Of a stretch of DNA of 24,368 bases, positions 7,435 through 18,287 are shown in pieces. This DNA comes from Parvularia atlantis (Eukaryota > Opisthokonta > Rotosphaerida), in assembly GCA_943704415.1 (NCBI GenBank), contig CALSCO010001139.1:1-24368 (forward strand), given 5' to 3'. The notes under the pieces were generated by a model, which made no database searches, was not told the origin of the DNA, and was given only the letters and a program-made list of their open reading frames with translations. The number at the start of each line of letters is the position of its first letter. Position 1 is the first letter of the stretch. The position numbers and the translations under genes are program-made.

Positions 7435-10400
7435 TCACGCCGCCAGCTGGTCGCCCACCAGGTACGAGATGTCGTCCCACGGGTGGCGGTACAGGCCCTG
7501 CTTGAGCCGCTTCTGGTCGATGTAGTGGCCCACGAAGCCGATGCTCCGCCCGACCACAAACAGCGCGTTGAGGCAGCCGATCTTGACGTACTCCTGCGCG
7601 CCCGCACCCATCGCCCGTCAGCGCGCCCAGACACGCGCACAGCCTGCGACGCACGTCGGCCTCGTCGCGCGTGAACGCGCCGCACGTGCGCATCAGGTCC
7701 ACAAACGCCACGCCGATCGCGCCGTCGACGTTGAGGATCAGGTTGTCCTTCTTGGACGTGGTCACGGCCTCGACCGAGGTGGCGTAGTCAAACACGGGCG
7801 TGCTCGGGAAGTGCTTCTTGACAAACTCCTTGATGATGACCACGCGCAGGTCCGGGTTGGTCTTGGACTTGATGCGGTGGCCGATGCCCAGGATGAGCTT
7901 GTTGCTCTTGCGCATGTGCTCCACAAACTCGTGCGGCGTCAGGCCCTTGTCGTAGCCGGACGAGAACTGCTCGGCCGCGCCGTCGAGCGCGCCGCCAAAG
8001 CGGTCACCCTGCGACAGCGCCCACCCGTCAGCACGCCGCAGCCAGCCAGCCTGGCCGCACGCGCGCGCACGATCGTCAGCAGGCCCGAGCACAACGACGA
8101 GATCAGGTCCTTGCCCGCGCGCGCCGTCACAATCGTGTTGTGCGCGCCCGACACGGCCGGGCCGTGGTCGGCCGTGAGCATGAGCACCATTTCGATGAAT
8201 CGGCAGCAGTAGTCGGGCAGCCGGCGGCGGAACCACAGCAGCGACACGACGCCGCCAATGCCGATATTCTCCTTGAACACCTGCGAGATCGGCATGCCCG
8301 CGTACAGCTGCGTGGCCGCGTCAGCACCCGCCCCGTCGCGCACCCGCTCGTGCGCGCCGCACCAGCTCCTGCCCGCGGTCGTCCACGATCGTTGACACAA
8401 AGTTGGCCGGCTTGCGAATTAGGCCGAGCTCTTGCGCCCAGGCGTAGTCGATCGGGACCTTGGGCACCTCGGGCTCGGGCTTCTGCACGACGACGCCCTG
8501 GCTCACGAGCTGCGTCGTTGCGGCGTGGGCTGTCAGTCGGTCGCGCCGCACTTCCGCGCGCGTGCGCGCGCACACCTTCTTGAACGTCTCTTCCAGCAGC
8601 GTCGGCAGGTCCTCGAAGCTGTTGGGCACGAGCGCCCCGGCGTCGCGCAGGCCCTTGTTCTTCGCGTCGGCCGTCTCCATCTCGCTCTGCGCGAGCGAGC
8701 CTGCGTGGCCAAACTGCACCTGCGAGGGCCAGCGCGTTGAGACCGCAACGCGCGCACACACCAGCGTGGCACACCTCGGTCGTAAACATCTTGGCGCACG
8801 TGCCGATGCACCACGCCACGAGCGGCTTCTTGATCTCGCCGCTCTTGATCGCCTTGGCGATCTTCCACTCCTCCACGCCGCCGACCTCTCCCAGCAGCAC
8901 GATCATCTTGCAGTGTGGGTCGGCCTCGTAGCGGAGGATGTGGTCGATGAACGTCGTGCCCGGGTAGCGGTCGCCGCCGATGGCCACGCCCTCGTACACG
9001 CCGTCAGTGTGGCGCGAGAGGATGTTGTTGAGCTCGTTCGACATGCCGCCGGACTTGGACACGTAAGCGACGCTGCCGGGCCGGTACAGCTTCGAGTCGA
9101 TGATGTTGTCCATCATGCCGCCCGTGTTGCCCACCTTGAAGCACCCGGGCTTAATCCCGCCGACCTGCGCGCGGGCCGCGGCGTACGCCGTCAGGCGCGT
9201 GCAGATCCCTTGCAGCGGGCGCGCACCGTCGCCGGGCCAATGATCGTCACGCCGAGCGCGCGCGCGTGCTTGATCAGCTGCTTCGTGCGCTGCTCGGGCA
9301 CACCCTCGGCGATGATCGCGATCGTGCGGAACTGCGGGAACTTGAGCAGCTCCATTGTGCTCTCGTGCACCGAGCGGAACGACGCGAAGTTGACCACAAC
9401 GTCCACGTCAGGGAACTTGGCCACGGCGTCCTGGACCTGAGCACGGCGGTGTCAGTTACGCCTGCGGGTCACGCGCGGCACACACGACCTTGGTGAAGAC
9501 GGGCACGAGGGTCTCAGCTGTGCCCCAGTAAAACTTCTGGACGTGGTTGCCGCCAAACGGGTAGATCATGCCCGCGACCGACGCGCGCTTGCGGCCGCAG
9601 ATGTGGTCAAAGTCAAGCATGCCCTGGCCCCGCCGCGGTGTCAGCCCACGTCGCGCGCGCCCACTGCTACATGCGCACCTGCACTGCGCGCGGCTGCATG
9701 CCGTACACAAACGCGCGCGTCTCGTTGTTGAAGAGCGAGAACTGGGGCTTCTGCGCGGGGGCGTCCGGCCTGTGCGCCCGTGCCGCGTGAGTTGCGCGCG
9801 ACGGGCCCCGCGCACGCACGTGTCGAAGCTCGCAATCACGCCCGTGCCGTCCGCGTCGCCCGCCGTGGCGCTGCCGCTGGCCGCCGCTGCGCCACCGCTG
9901 ACGGTGGCCTGCGCGTCCAGCCCGTCGTTCGACTCGCTGCCGTACACGCGCTCGTTGAAGCTCATGGATGACGTGCGCCGGTGCAGTTCAGGCTTGATAC
10001 CGAGGGCGATGGGCACTGCGCGCGACGGCGCACGTTTCAGCGCCCGCTGCACGCGCGCGCGCAAGCCAAGCGCGCGGCGCACCAATGCCCGTGATGAACA
10101 TCTCCGGCCCGTGCACGTAGATCGGCACGCCCAGGTTCTCGCCCAGCTGGCGCATCGCGCGCAGGCCCTCCTGGTAGTTGGGCCCGGCACGGCGCACAAA
10201 GATCTTGACCTTGGTCTGGATCAAGCGGTGGCGGTACTCCTTGAGCGCGCGGATGATGCCCTTGAAGGTCGCGGCGACGTTGGTGAAGTTGGCGATGCCG
10301 CCGCCAATGATGAGGACCTTGCCGTCCGGGTGGGCCTCGCGCGTCATGAGGTCGAGGATCGTCTTGGAGTACTCGTACGTCTGGTCCTCGTTGGGCGCGC

Positions 10401-11452
10401 CCGAGTACTCGCCGTAGTTGGCCAGCTCGTGCGCAAAGCCCGCCGCGGCGATCGCGTCGCTGTACACGACCGAGGCGCCACCGCCGGCGACCATGGTCCA
10501 GATGCGCCCTTTCGGGTTGAGGATTGTCAGCTTGAGCGACGCGCCGGTCTTGGAGTCGAGGTCGGCGATGTACGCCTCTATGTGTGCGCGCACGTGCGGC
10601 GGCGTGAGTGTGGCCGCAGCGACCGCGTGCCGCACACACCCTCCGGAAAGCTCTCGCGGCCAAACGGCGCGGGGAACTCGACCGGGCCCCACATCTTGCC
10701 GCACTCAAACTCGGCCGTCTGGTCGAGCTTGGCGGCGAGGTCGAGGTAGTGCACCTGGTCAGCCACGACGACGAGCGGGTTGATCTCGAGGTAGGTGAAG
10801 TTGAGCTGAACGTAGACGCGGAAGAGCGACGCGACGAACGAGGCGAGGAGGGGCCGGCGCTGCTCGGGCACGTGAATGAGCAGCTTGCTGGTGACGGCCT
10901 CGGGCGCGATCGTCTCATTGACCGGCACGAGCACGCGCTCGGCCTTGCTGTCGACGTCGCCGACGTCCACGCCGCCCTCGTGGTAGAACAGAATCTCGTC
11001 GCCCTCGCGCTCCGAGTGGATGCACACGTAGTACTCGTCCGCGGGCTGGTGCGGCACGAACGGCTCGACAATGAACGTCTTGAGCAGCCCAGAGACGGCG
11101 CCGGCCGTGACGGGCTTCTGCAGGCGCGCGCGGATCCACTCCTTGGCCTCGTCCCAGCTCGCGTTGAGCAGCAGCAGGCCCGACTTGCCGCGGCGCTTGA
11201 TGAGCTGCGCGACCGCTGCCGTGTGAGTGCTGCGGGGTGCTGCACGGTGACGGCGCGCACCTGGTCTGGCTTGGCCACGAGCTTCTCCGTCAGCAGCCAC
11301 GCGTGCTCGGCCGGGAGGCGGTCGAGGTCGGTGGCGGCGTCGACCTGGACGTTGCGGTTGCTCGTGACGAAGCGCGCGCCGCCCTCGGCCTCCTTGAGCC
11401 ACTTGGCGAGGATGCGCTTGCCGTCGTACTCGCGGATCGCCTTGGCCGACAT
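7435..11452 (-). CDS. ACLY: ATP-citrate lyase, single-chain animal type, 13 exons
   Basis: Exons (minus) 11452-11261, 11204-10640, 10577-10083, 10015-9820, 9769-9679, 9623-9489, 9436-9227, 9164-8775, 8719-8576, 8509-8363, 8307-8071, 8008-7655, 7593-7435; introns 50-67 nt; 1104 aa (human 1101). It makes cytosolic acetyl-CoA and oxaloacetate from citrate, CoA and ATP. It begins [12 protein letters not shown] as in animals. The ATP-grasp part has [17 protein letters not shown] and HHEGG-like [12 protein letters not shown]; then [20 protein letters not shown] and [15 protein letters not shown] Ser-rich linker (about 420-485) follows. The CoA-ligase part has the phospho-histidine H763 in VQFGHAGS. 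The citrate-synthase-like C-terminus has [22 protein letters not shown] and [14 protein letters not shown]. One 5' site is ambiguous: exon 6 may end at 9489 or 9486, adding one Val. Plants and many fungi use two subunits; here both are fused. Confidence 0.97.
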
Positions 11453-11776
11453 GCTGCCGCGCTGCTGCGTGGTGCGCACGCGTGCGCGCGTGCGTGTGAG
11501 CGTGTGCGCGCGCGCCCTCCCCCGGGCGTGCACAGGCAGAGACGAAACGGAGCGGCTGTCAGCATGACTGGCGGCGGACACGCGGCATCAGCCACTTGGG
11601 CGCACAACACAAAGGGTGGGCACGGCAGCAGCAACGACGAAGAACAAGAAGGCGCAGTAGCACCAAAGCACGGGCGCTGCCCCAACGCAGACGCGCGTGA
11701 GAAAACTTGAAGTGCGTGGCCTGATCCGTGTCACTATAGCTGCCATCGATAATCGATTTTACGACTTTCGACACGA
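11453..11776. promoter_or_regulatory. 324-nt divergent promoter region, ATP-citrate lyase / TTC7
   Basis: No convincing gene; the frames crossing it are Arg/Ala-rich shadows. On the lyase side, minus-strand 11533-11465 could be a 69-nt 5' leader intron: GTGCACGCC start, CTCAC branch-like site, CACGCAG end, 12 nt before the ATG. On the TTC7 side the last 35 nt are A/T-richer and hold ATCGATAATCGAT (11745-11757), two ATCGAT palindromes one base apart. CGACTTTCGAC (11762-11772) then ends 4 nt before the ATG. The CGACTTTCGAC element recurs in the same orientation upstream of Sec8. No TATA box is evident apart from CACTATAG at about 11732. Confidence 0.5.
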
Positions 11777-14637
11777 ATGTCGACCGCCGAGCTCGACCTG
11801 GCGCGCGACCGGCGCGCGTGGGAGGCGCTGCCGGCGATGGCACGGCGCCTGGCGCGGGCCGCGGGCGCCGACACGGCGGCGGCGTACGACGCGCTGCTGA
11901 CCGGCGAGCTCGTGCTGCGCCGCGCGCTGGCCGCGTGGGACGACATCAACCCGGTCGACCACGCCGCGTGCGAGATGGGCGCGCCGGCCGGGCGCCCGCG
12001 CGTGCGCGAGCCGATCCCGCTTGCCCGCGTCGAGACGGCCGTCAAGACGCTCGAGGCGTGCCCGCTGGAGGTGGCGTGCCGTGCGCCGCGCGTGCGGATG
12101 GCGCTGATCGCGCGCGCGATTGACGAAGGACGCCAAGCTGCTCGTGGCCATCCTCCGCGTCGACAGCAGCACCGTCAACGACGCGGCCATGGCGACCCTC
12201 GCCAACGCGCCCGCGCCCACGCCCGTCAGCCACGTGCTGCCGCTGCAGACGCTCCTGGCCAAGGCCGTGCTCCTGTCCAAGACCGGCGCGCTGGCCGAGG
12301 CCGCCAAGCCCCTCGCCGCCGTGCGCGACTTTGCCCTGGCCAACCGCGCCCTCCTCGCGCCCGGCTCGTACACGCTCGCGCTGGCCGAGGAGGCCATGTT
12401 CCGCCTCGCCTTCCTCCAGCACGATCTGCAGTGCGCGCGCGCGCGCGTCGATTACAATCGGTCTTATCGCGCGGTCGCAGGAACGTCGACGCCGCCGAGC
12501 TCGCGCTGCAGCAGTGCCTCGAGCTGCCGCACGTCGCCGACGGCAGCAAGCGCGTCGCCGCGCTGTTCAACTACGCGCGCCTGATCGCCAAGAGCCGCGC
12601 GTTCGAGGACCTGGCCAAGCACCCGCGCCGGCCCGAGGAGCGCGACGAGTTCCGCGCGCAGAACGCGCTCCTGCTTGACGCCGTGCAGTGGCTTGAGACG
12701 AGCGGCGCGCGCGAGGCCTTTGCGGCCGACGCTGTCACACGCGCCTTCTTCGCCGCGCTCGACGTGCTCAACGTCACCGCGGCCCTGCCCGCCGTCGTCC
12801 GCGCCGCCGAGATCGGCATGCGGCTGCTGCCGTACCACGAGGGCCTCGCGTTCACGTACGCGCGCGCGCTCATCCACAGCCACAAGTGCGTCAGCATGGC
12901 TGCGGCGTTCGCGCGTGCGTGCGTGCGTGCTCACCGCGGAACAGGTACCACGAGGCCCTCGCCGTGCTGCGCGCGTGCATGAGCAAGAACGAGCTGCTCG
13001 TGTGGATGGCGACGTGGCTGTGCCTCGTCCCGCTGCGCCTGGACCCGCAGGTCGCGGCCGACTACGCCGAACACGGCCTGAAGCTCGGCAGCAAGTACAT
13101 GGCGCGCTTCCACCACGCCATCGCTGTCGCGCGCGAGCGCCAGGCCGCAGCCGTGCACGACATTGACGAGAAGCAGCGCCTGCAGCACGAGGCCCTCGCC
13201 GCACTCAAGGCCGCACGGGCCGCCGACGCCGACAGTTGGGAGATTGAGTACCACCTGGCGCTGCATCTGGCGCACCAACGCAAGGCACGTGTGCGCGCCC
13301 CAGCCGCAGCACCGCTGACGGCACGCCGCCGCGCGCGCAGATCAAGTCGGCCGTGTCGCACATCAAGTCGGCCATCGTGCTCAACGACGCCAACCCGGAT
13401 CTATGGAACCTGCTCGTGCTCCTGTGCACGTGCAACCGCGACTTTGCCGCCGCCGACCAGTTCTGCCTCCAGGCGCTCGAGCGGCACAAGCACGACGTCA
13501 GCCTGTACCTGACCTGGACGCTCATCCAGGGCTACCTGCACGGCCTGCCGCGCGAGGTCGCATCCCTGCGCAACCTGTTCAACCGGGTGCGCCTCCGCTC
13601 ACGTCCGGCGTGCGCGCGTGTCAACCGCGGCGTGTGCAGATGCCCAGCACGAAGCGCTCGGCCGCCGACGACCAGCTCGCGCGCGTCCTGTCGATGAGCG
13701 ACGTGTCCGAGTCGGGCAAGTCGTCCGTGGCCAAGCGGCGCAGCAACACGTTCAGCCGCGCGTTCGGGCGCTTTGCCGCGCGCGCCGTGGCCCAGACGAG
13801 TGAGAGCGAGCAGTCCGAGACGCCACCGGCGCCGGGCGGCGACGCGATGTCGCTCGACTCGAGCGTGATGGGCGCGATGAGCGCCGTGTCGGCCGACGGC
13901 GGGCACCCCGTGCGTCGCCGATGCACTCTGCGCGCGCGTGTGCGCACGTGCTGACCTGCTTGGCGTGGCGCAGGCCGTGCATGGCGACCAGGTGCGCGAG
14001 GCCTTGCTGTGGACGCACGCCGGCCACGCGTACCTGCGTATGGGCAACATGGACGACGCGCTGCTGTGCATCCACACCGCGTGCTCGCTTGAGGCGACGC
14101 TGCCGGACGCGTGGTGCCTGGTGCGGCCTGCTGGCGGCGCTGCCAGCCTTGCTCACGCACACATCAGCACGGCGAGTTTGTCGCGGCGCAGAGCGTGCGC
14201 GACACGGACGAGGTGCTCGCGTTCTTCTACAAGGCGCTCGCGCTCAACAGCACCCACGTCGTGCGTCGCTGAGCGTGCTCGCATGTACGTGAAATGTGTC
14301 CTGAACGCCGCGGCCCAGCCCTCGCTCGTCGGCAGCGGGCGCATCCTGCACAAGGCCGGGCGGCTCGCGCTCGCACACCAGCACCTGACGGCCGCGGTCA
14401 ATCTGGACGAGCACGACGCCGCGGCGTGGTGCGTACGCGCACGAGATCGGTCGCGCGACTAACTGCTGACCGGTTCGCCGCAGGCTCGCGCTCGGTCGCG
14501 TCTACCGCGCGCTCGGCGAAAAGACGACGGCAAGCGACTGCCTGCTGCGCGCCTTTGCCGAGGAGCGCATAACGCCCGTGCGGCCGTTCTCGCGCACGTG
14601 GACGATGCAGACCGGGACAGAGGCGTGGCAGCTGTGA
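11777..14637 (+). CDS. TTC7: TTC7-like TPR protein (PI4-kinase IIIalpha scaffold), 10 exons
   Basis: Exons 11777-12070, 12129-12430, 12481-12885, 12945-13290, 13341-13586, 13640-13909, 13974-14120, 14168-14260, 14319-14428, 14484-14637; introns 47-64 nt; 788 aa (human TTC7A/B about 850). It is helical TPR solenoid throughout. The C-terminal third matches TTC7 best: HAGHAYLRMGNMDDALLCI, FYKALALNSTHV, GRILHKAGRLALAHQHLTAA, LALGRVYRALGEKTTASDCL and a final PVRPF, like human AVPF. TTC7 (yeast Ypp1) holds PI4-kinase IIIalpha to EFR3 at the plasma membrane for PI4P synthesis. Exon 6 (residues about 532-621) is a Ser/Arg-rich disordered loop at the same place as the variable loop of animal TTC7. The exon 1/2 junction (GAG|GTGGCG...GACGAAG|GAC) is the least certain because of its AAG acceptor. 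It converges on PLD with 26 nt between stops. Confidence 0.9.
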
Positions 14638-14663
14638 GGCGGTGCCATGTGCCGATGATCATT
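14638..14663. other. 26-nt convergent gap, TTC7 / phospholipase D
   Basis: Only 26 nt lie between the two stop codons. Both 3' UTRs must extend into the opposite gene or be almost absent, so the mRNAs are probably complementary at their ends. No poly(A) signal of the AATAAA type is seen. Confidence 0.5.
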
Positions 14664-17600
14664 CTACAAGAATATCTGTTCGGGCGCGAGCGACGTCGGG
14701 TCGAGCGACGTGCGCCGGAGGAAGCGGTGCGGGAACGTGACGACGCGCCCCTGCAGCTTGCTCAAGTGGGCCAGCGCTGCGTCGCTCGGCATCGGCGACG
14801 ACCGCTGGAACGTGCGGTACTGCTCCCACGTCTGGACGGTGTCGTCCGGGAGGCAGTGGAACACGTCGCGGTAGATCTGCGTGTTGCGCTCAGCGTAGCG
14901 GCGCCACACGCGCTCAAAGCAGTGGTCCGAGGCCGGGTCGAGCGCGCCGACGATGTCGAGGTCTAGCCCGAGGTGCTCGCTCCAGAGCGTGCGGCGGAGC
15001 GCGCTGGCCGCGGTGGTGTCCTCGACCCGTGCGGCCATCTCCGAGTCGCGCATGCCCAGCAGGCTCCGGTCGTTGATGTTGGCCGAGCCGACGATGACGA
15101 CGCGGTCGTCGGCGATCATGAGCTTGTCGTGCACGTAGATCAGCTCCGTCTTGAGCGCGTCGTGCCCGAAGAAGGCCCACTGGCGCAGGGCGAAGAAGGC
15201 CACGTACTCGTCCGGGTTGATGCCCTCGGCCTTGAGCCGCCGCCGTAGCGCCCCGACCGACCGCAGCTGTGCCGCCAGCACCGAGCGCAGCGACGCCGCG
15301 AGCGCGTCGGCCACGTCGCCCTCGAAGGCAGGCAGGAGCGGCGTGACGATGTAGGCGCGGAACGGGCGGCCCTCGTCGCGCGCGCGCACAATGCGCTGGA
15401 ACAGCGCAAACGCAAACATGTTCTCGTACGGCAGCGGCCCGCCCGTCGCGGCCTCGGCCTCGGCGTCCGGATCCACAGCCCCGCCGGCGTCGAGCGCGGC
15501 GCCGTTCAGCTCGAACGCGCCCGGCCCGCTCGTCTGGTGGCTGTTGGTCACGAAGAACTGGTTCTCGACGTAGACGTAGCGCTCGGCCAGGAGGATCGTC
15601 TGCATGTAGGCGTTGTAAATCGAGTGCTCGGTCCTGAGCCCGCCGTATGACCAGCGTGAGGCCGAGCGCAGGATCTGCACCGAGCACGGGCCCGTGGCGG
15701 GGAAGCGGCGGTTCGTAGGCACGGCAGGGTAGGCGGTTGGCACGAGGAAGCTGACCTTGGGGTTGCGCCTCGCTGCCCAGCACCGCAGTCAGCGCACATG
15801 CGAGCGGCGTGGGCAGCTGCGACCGCGCACGCACCCTTGCTGACCTTGCAAAAGTTCCACCGCTGAATGAAGCTGTAGGCGACGTCGCTCGCGCTCTGGC
15901 CGCAGATGCGCACGGCGACGTCGTGCCAGGGCATGCGCGGGACGCTGCGCCGGTCGATCGAGTCGATGTGCCACTCGTGCAGGTTGTGAAAGTCGCGCTT
16001 GAAAGGGTTCGAGTAGTCCTTGCCCGGGAAGAGCACGCGCCACGGCCCCTCGCCCGGCGGGCTGTCGCTCGTGCGCCCCTTGGTGTGGTAGTGTCGCGCC
16101 GTGCGCGCCGACGGCAGGAGTGCGTCGTCCGGCGCGAGCTCGCCCATGACCGTGTAGTCGGCGCCGGTCGAGGCCGACGGCGTCAGGCGCCCGCGCGACT
16201 CGTTCATGCTTGACACCGATGAGGCCAGCTTGCGCAGTTGCCGCACGAAGCGCGGTGCGCGGCGCGCGTGCGACGCGGCCGTGGCGCCGCCGGCTTCGCC
16301 GGCCTTGCGGGCCTCGCGGTCCTCGTTCGCGTGGTAGCCGTTGCCGTCCATGCCGTGCTCGTCGGGGTCGGCGGCAAAGTCGCGCAGCGGGTGCTGCGCC
16401 GTGTCGTACCGCCCAAAGCACAGGTCAATCCCGCCCACGAACGCGACCTCCTCGTCGATGCAGACGACCTTCTCGTGGTGCGCCCAGTAGAGCGTGCCGC
16501 CGACGTTGAGGTGGTCCGGGTGGCGGATGACCTCGATGTTGGGGCTGAGCGCGCGCAGGACGTTCTTGGCGTGGGTGCTGCCGAGGGTGAGGGCGGCCTC
16601 AAACTCCTTGTAGAGTATGATGTAGATGTGCACGCCCTCGTCGGCCTTGCGCTTGAGCAGGCGGTCCAGCCGGAATTGCTCGTTGTCGGCGGGCGGGCGG
16701 CGCAGGTACAGCTCCGGGCTGAGGCACCAGTCGGCGATGAAGATGGTCCGCGCGGCCGCGGTGATCGCGTGCGCGACCGCGTCAAAGTACGCCTGCGCGT
16801 CCACGAAAAACATGGCGTGCTGGCGCGCGCGCACGGGCGCAAAGCTGTCGTGCGGGTGCCGCTGCACGCGCTCGCTCCGCTCTCGCAACAGCAACAGCGC
16901 CTCGACGATGCGCCGCGCGCGCCGCCTGGACACGACGCGCATCGTCAGCTCGCGGTAGTCGTTGCTGACGACGATGACCCGGTTCGAGCCCTCGGGCACA
17001 CGCACGCGGAACGCGTGGTCAACCATCAGCACCTCGTGCGCCTCGACCTCGTCCAGGTCGTTGTAGTACGCGATGCAGTTTGGCCGCAGCACGAGCCTGC
17101 TGCGCGTCAGCGCACGCCCGGCCACGAGAGCGCGCAGGCACGCACCACTTGCGGTTGCTGCGTTGCAGCCACTGCACCCAGTCAATCACGAACGAGACGA
17201 GGCGCCAGTTGTGCCGCTGGTACAGGCGCCCGCCCGGGTACTTGAGGATGAACGTCTCGAGCGGCTTGGGCGCGTTGACGTCGACAAACGACACGACGCT
17301 GCACTCGATGAACGCGCACACAAGCAGCTGCGTGCGTGCGTGCGTCAGCAGTGTGACGTGCGCAAAAGTGTGGCGCGCACCGCGGCCTCGTGCGCAAAGT
17401 CGCACCCGAGCAGCAGCGTCAGGTACACGCCAAAGGCGTCGCGCTGGCGCGCCGTTAGCTCCGGCAGGGCGGCTACGTCGCCGGCGGCCATCGCGCTCGC
17501 GATCGGGTCCTCGTCGTCATCCTCGTGCATGGGCGAGTCCTCGAGGTGCTGGTGCAGGCGGAGCGACGCGAGCCGTGGCGACGTGGCCGCGTGCTCGTCC

Positions 17601-18213
17601 ACGTGCAGCTGCGTGAGCGATGCGCTCGCGCCGGTGGCCGCGGCGGCCTGCGTCGGGTTGGCCGGGAACGACGGGAGCGGCCCGGTGCGGCGGCGGAGCT
17701 GGAGCAGCTTGAGGAGCGAGTGCAGCTTGAGAAAGTCGCGGTAGCGGCGCTTGACGGCCCACTCGAAGCGGCTCTTGCGCAGGCGCAGGTGGATCGTGTA
17801 GAGGTTGTACGTCTGGAGGAAGGCCAGCTGGGGCACGCGCACGACCTGCTCGACGGCGCCCATGCGGCAGTGGATGCGCGGCAGGAGCGCGTGCAGCTCG
17901 GCGGGGGCGGGCCACGCGCCGCCGCCCGACCCGATCGTGCCGCTGGCGCTGCCGGTGCGGGTGCCGTCGGCGCTGGCGTGAGCGAGCTGGAACGCGGGGT
18001 GGGGTGGCGCAAGGGTGGTGGGGGCGGGGGGGGCACGGGTAAGCGCGCGATTGCATCGGGACTGTCAGCCTGCACCGCGTCGGTCAGGGTCGGCGGCGAC
18101 GGCACGGCGAGGCGCGTGGTCGTGTGCGAGCCGTCGCCGTCGCCCAGTCCGTGCACGCCCACGGCGCTTCTGCTGCTCGCGCTGTCTTCTCCGATGCGCG
18201 CAAGCACGTCCAT
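14664..18213 (-). CDS. PLD1: Phospholipase D, PX-PH type (PLD1/2-like), 5 exons
   Basis: Exons (minus) 18213-18037, 17986-17381, 17327-17146, 17096-15835, 15772-14664; introns 50, 53, 49 and 62 nt; 1111 aa (human PLD1 1074). It hydrolyses phosphatidylcholine to phosphatidic acid and choline at membranes; the family is activated by PIP2 and small GTPases. N-terminal about 100 residues are low complexity. The PX domain (about 105-280) has NLYTIHLRLR and AVKRRYRDFLKLHSLL; the PH-like region (about 285-395) has NRKWLVLRPNCIAYY. The two catalytic HKD motifs are intact: H529-K531-D536 (HHEKVVCIDEEVAFVGGIDL) and H957-K959-D964 (HDKLMIADDRVVIVGSANIN). FIADWCLSPELYLRRP and RHIYVENQFF-like YVYVENQFFVTN are also family hallmarks. 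A loop of about 130 residues after HKD1 is Ser/Arg-rich. Intron 1 is C-rich without a clear branch site, so the exon 1 link is less sure. Confidence 0.95.
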
Positions 18214-18287
18214 CGGCAGGGAACGTGCGTCAGCGGAGAGTCGCGATGGGTGTCCAGTGGCAGGTCACACATCAGTGACGCTCGAAA
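18214..18287. promoter_or_regulatory. 74-nt divergent promoter, phospholipase D / PRMT
   Basis: Between the PLD ATG (18213, minus) and PRMT ATG (18288, plus). On the plus strand it holds GAGTCGCGATGG, sharing AGTCGCGA with the BUD31 and Sec8 upstream regions, and CGCTCGAAA directly before the PRMT ATG. On the minus strand CGCTGACG precedes the PLD ATG, so part of the region could be a leader intron for PLD. No TATA box is seen. Confidence 0.4.

Noticed and set aside
7594-7654. The many GTCAGC/GCTGAC hexamers as a dispersed repeat or restriction/regulatory site
   Set aside because: Nearly all sit inside introns 10-40 nt before the acceptor and follow the gene strand, so branch-point sequence explains them.
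8460-9440. Plus-strand frame across the ATP-citrate lyase gene
   Set aside because: It is antisense to verified lyase exons and introns, and its residues show no recognisable domain.
10037-11581. 514-codon minus-strand frame beginning upstream of the lyase start
   Set aside because: Only its short stretch containing [12 protein letters not shown] is real lyase exon 1; the rest reads through introns and then out of frame.
11237-11710. Possible small gene in the ATP-citrate lyase / TTC7 intergenic region
   Set aside because: Candidate peptides on both strands are low complexity, overlap lyase exon 1 or its leader, and have no supporting motif.
16980-17000. GGTTCGA-like sequences suggesting tRNA T-loops (also near 925 and 16005)
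   Set aside because: The copies near 16005 and 16985 lie within coding exons of phospholipase D. At none of the sites did I find a matching acceptor stem or D and anticodon arms at tRNA spacing.
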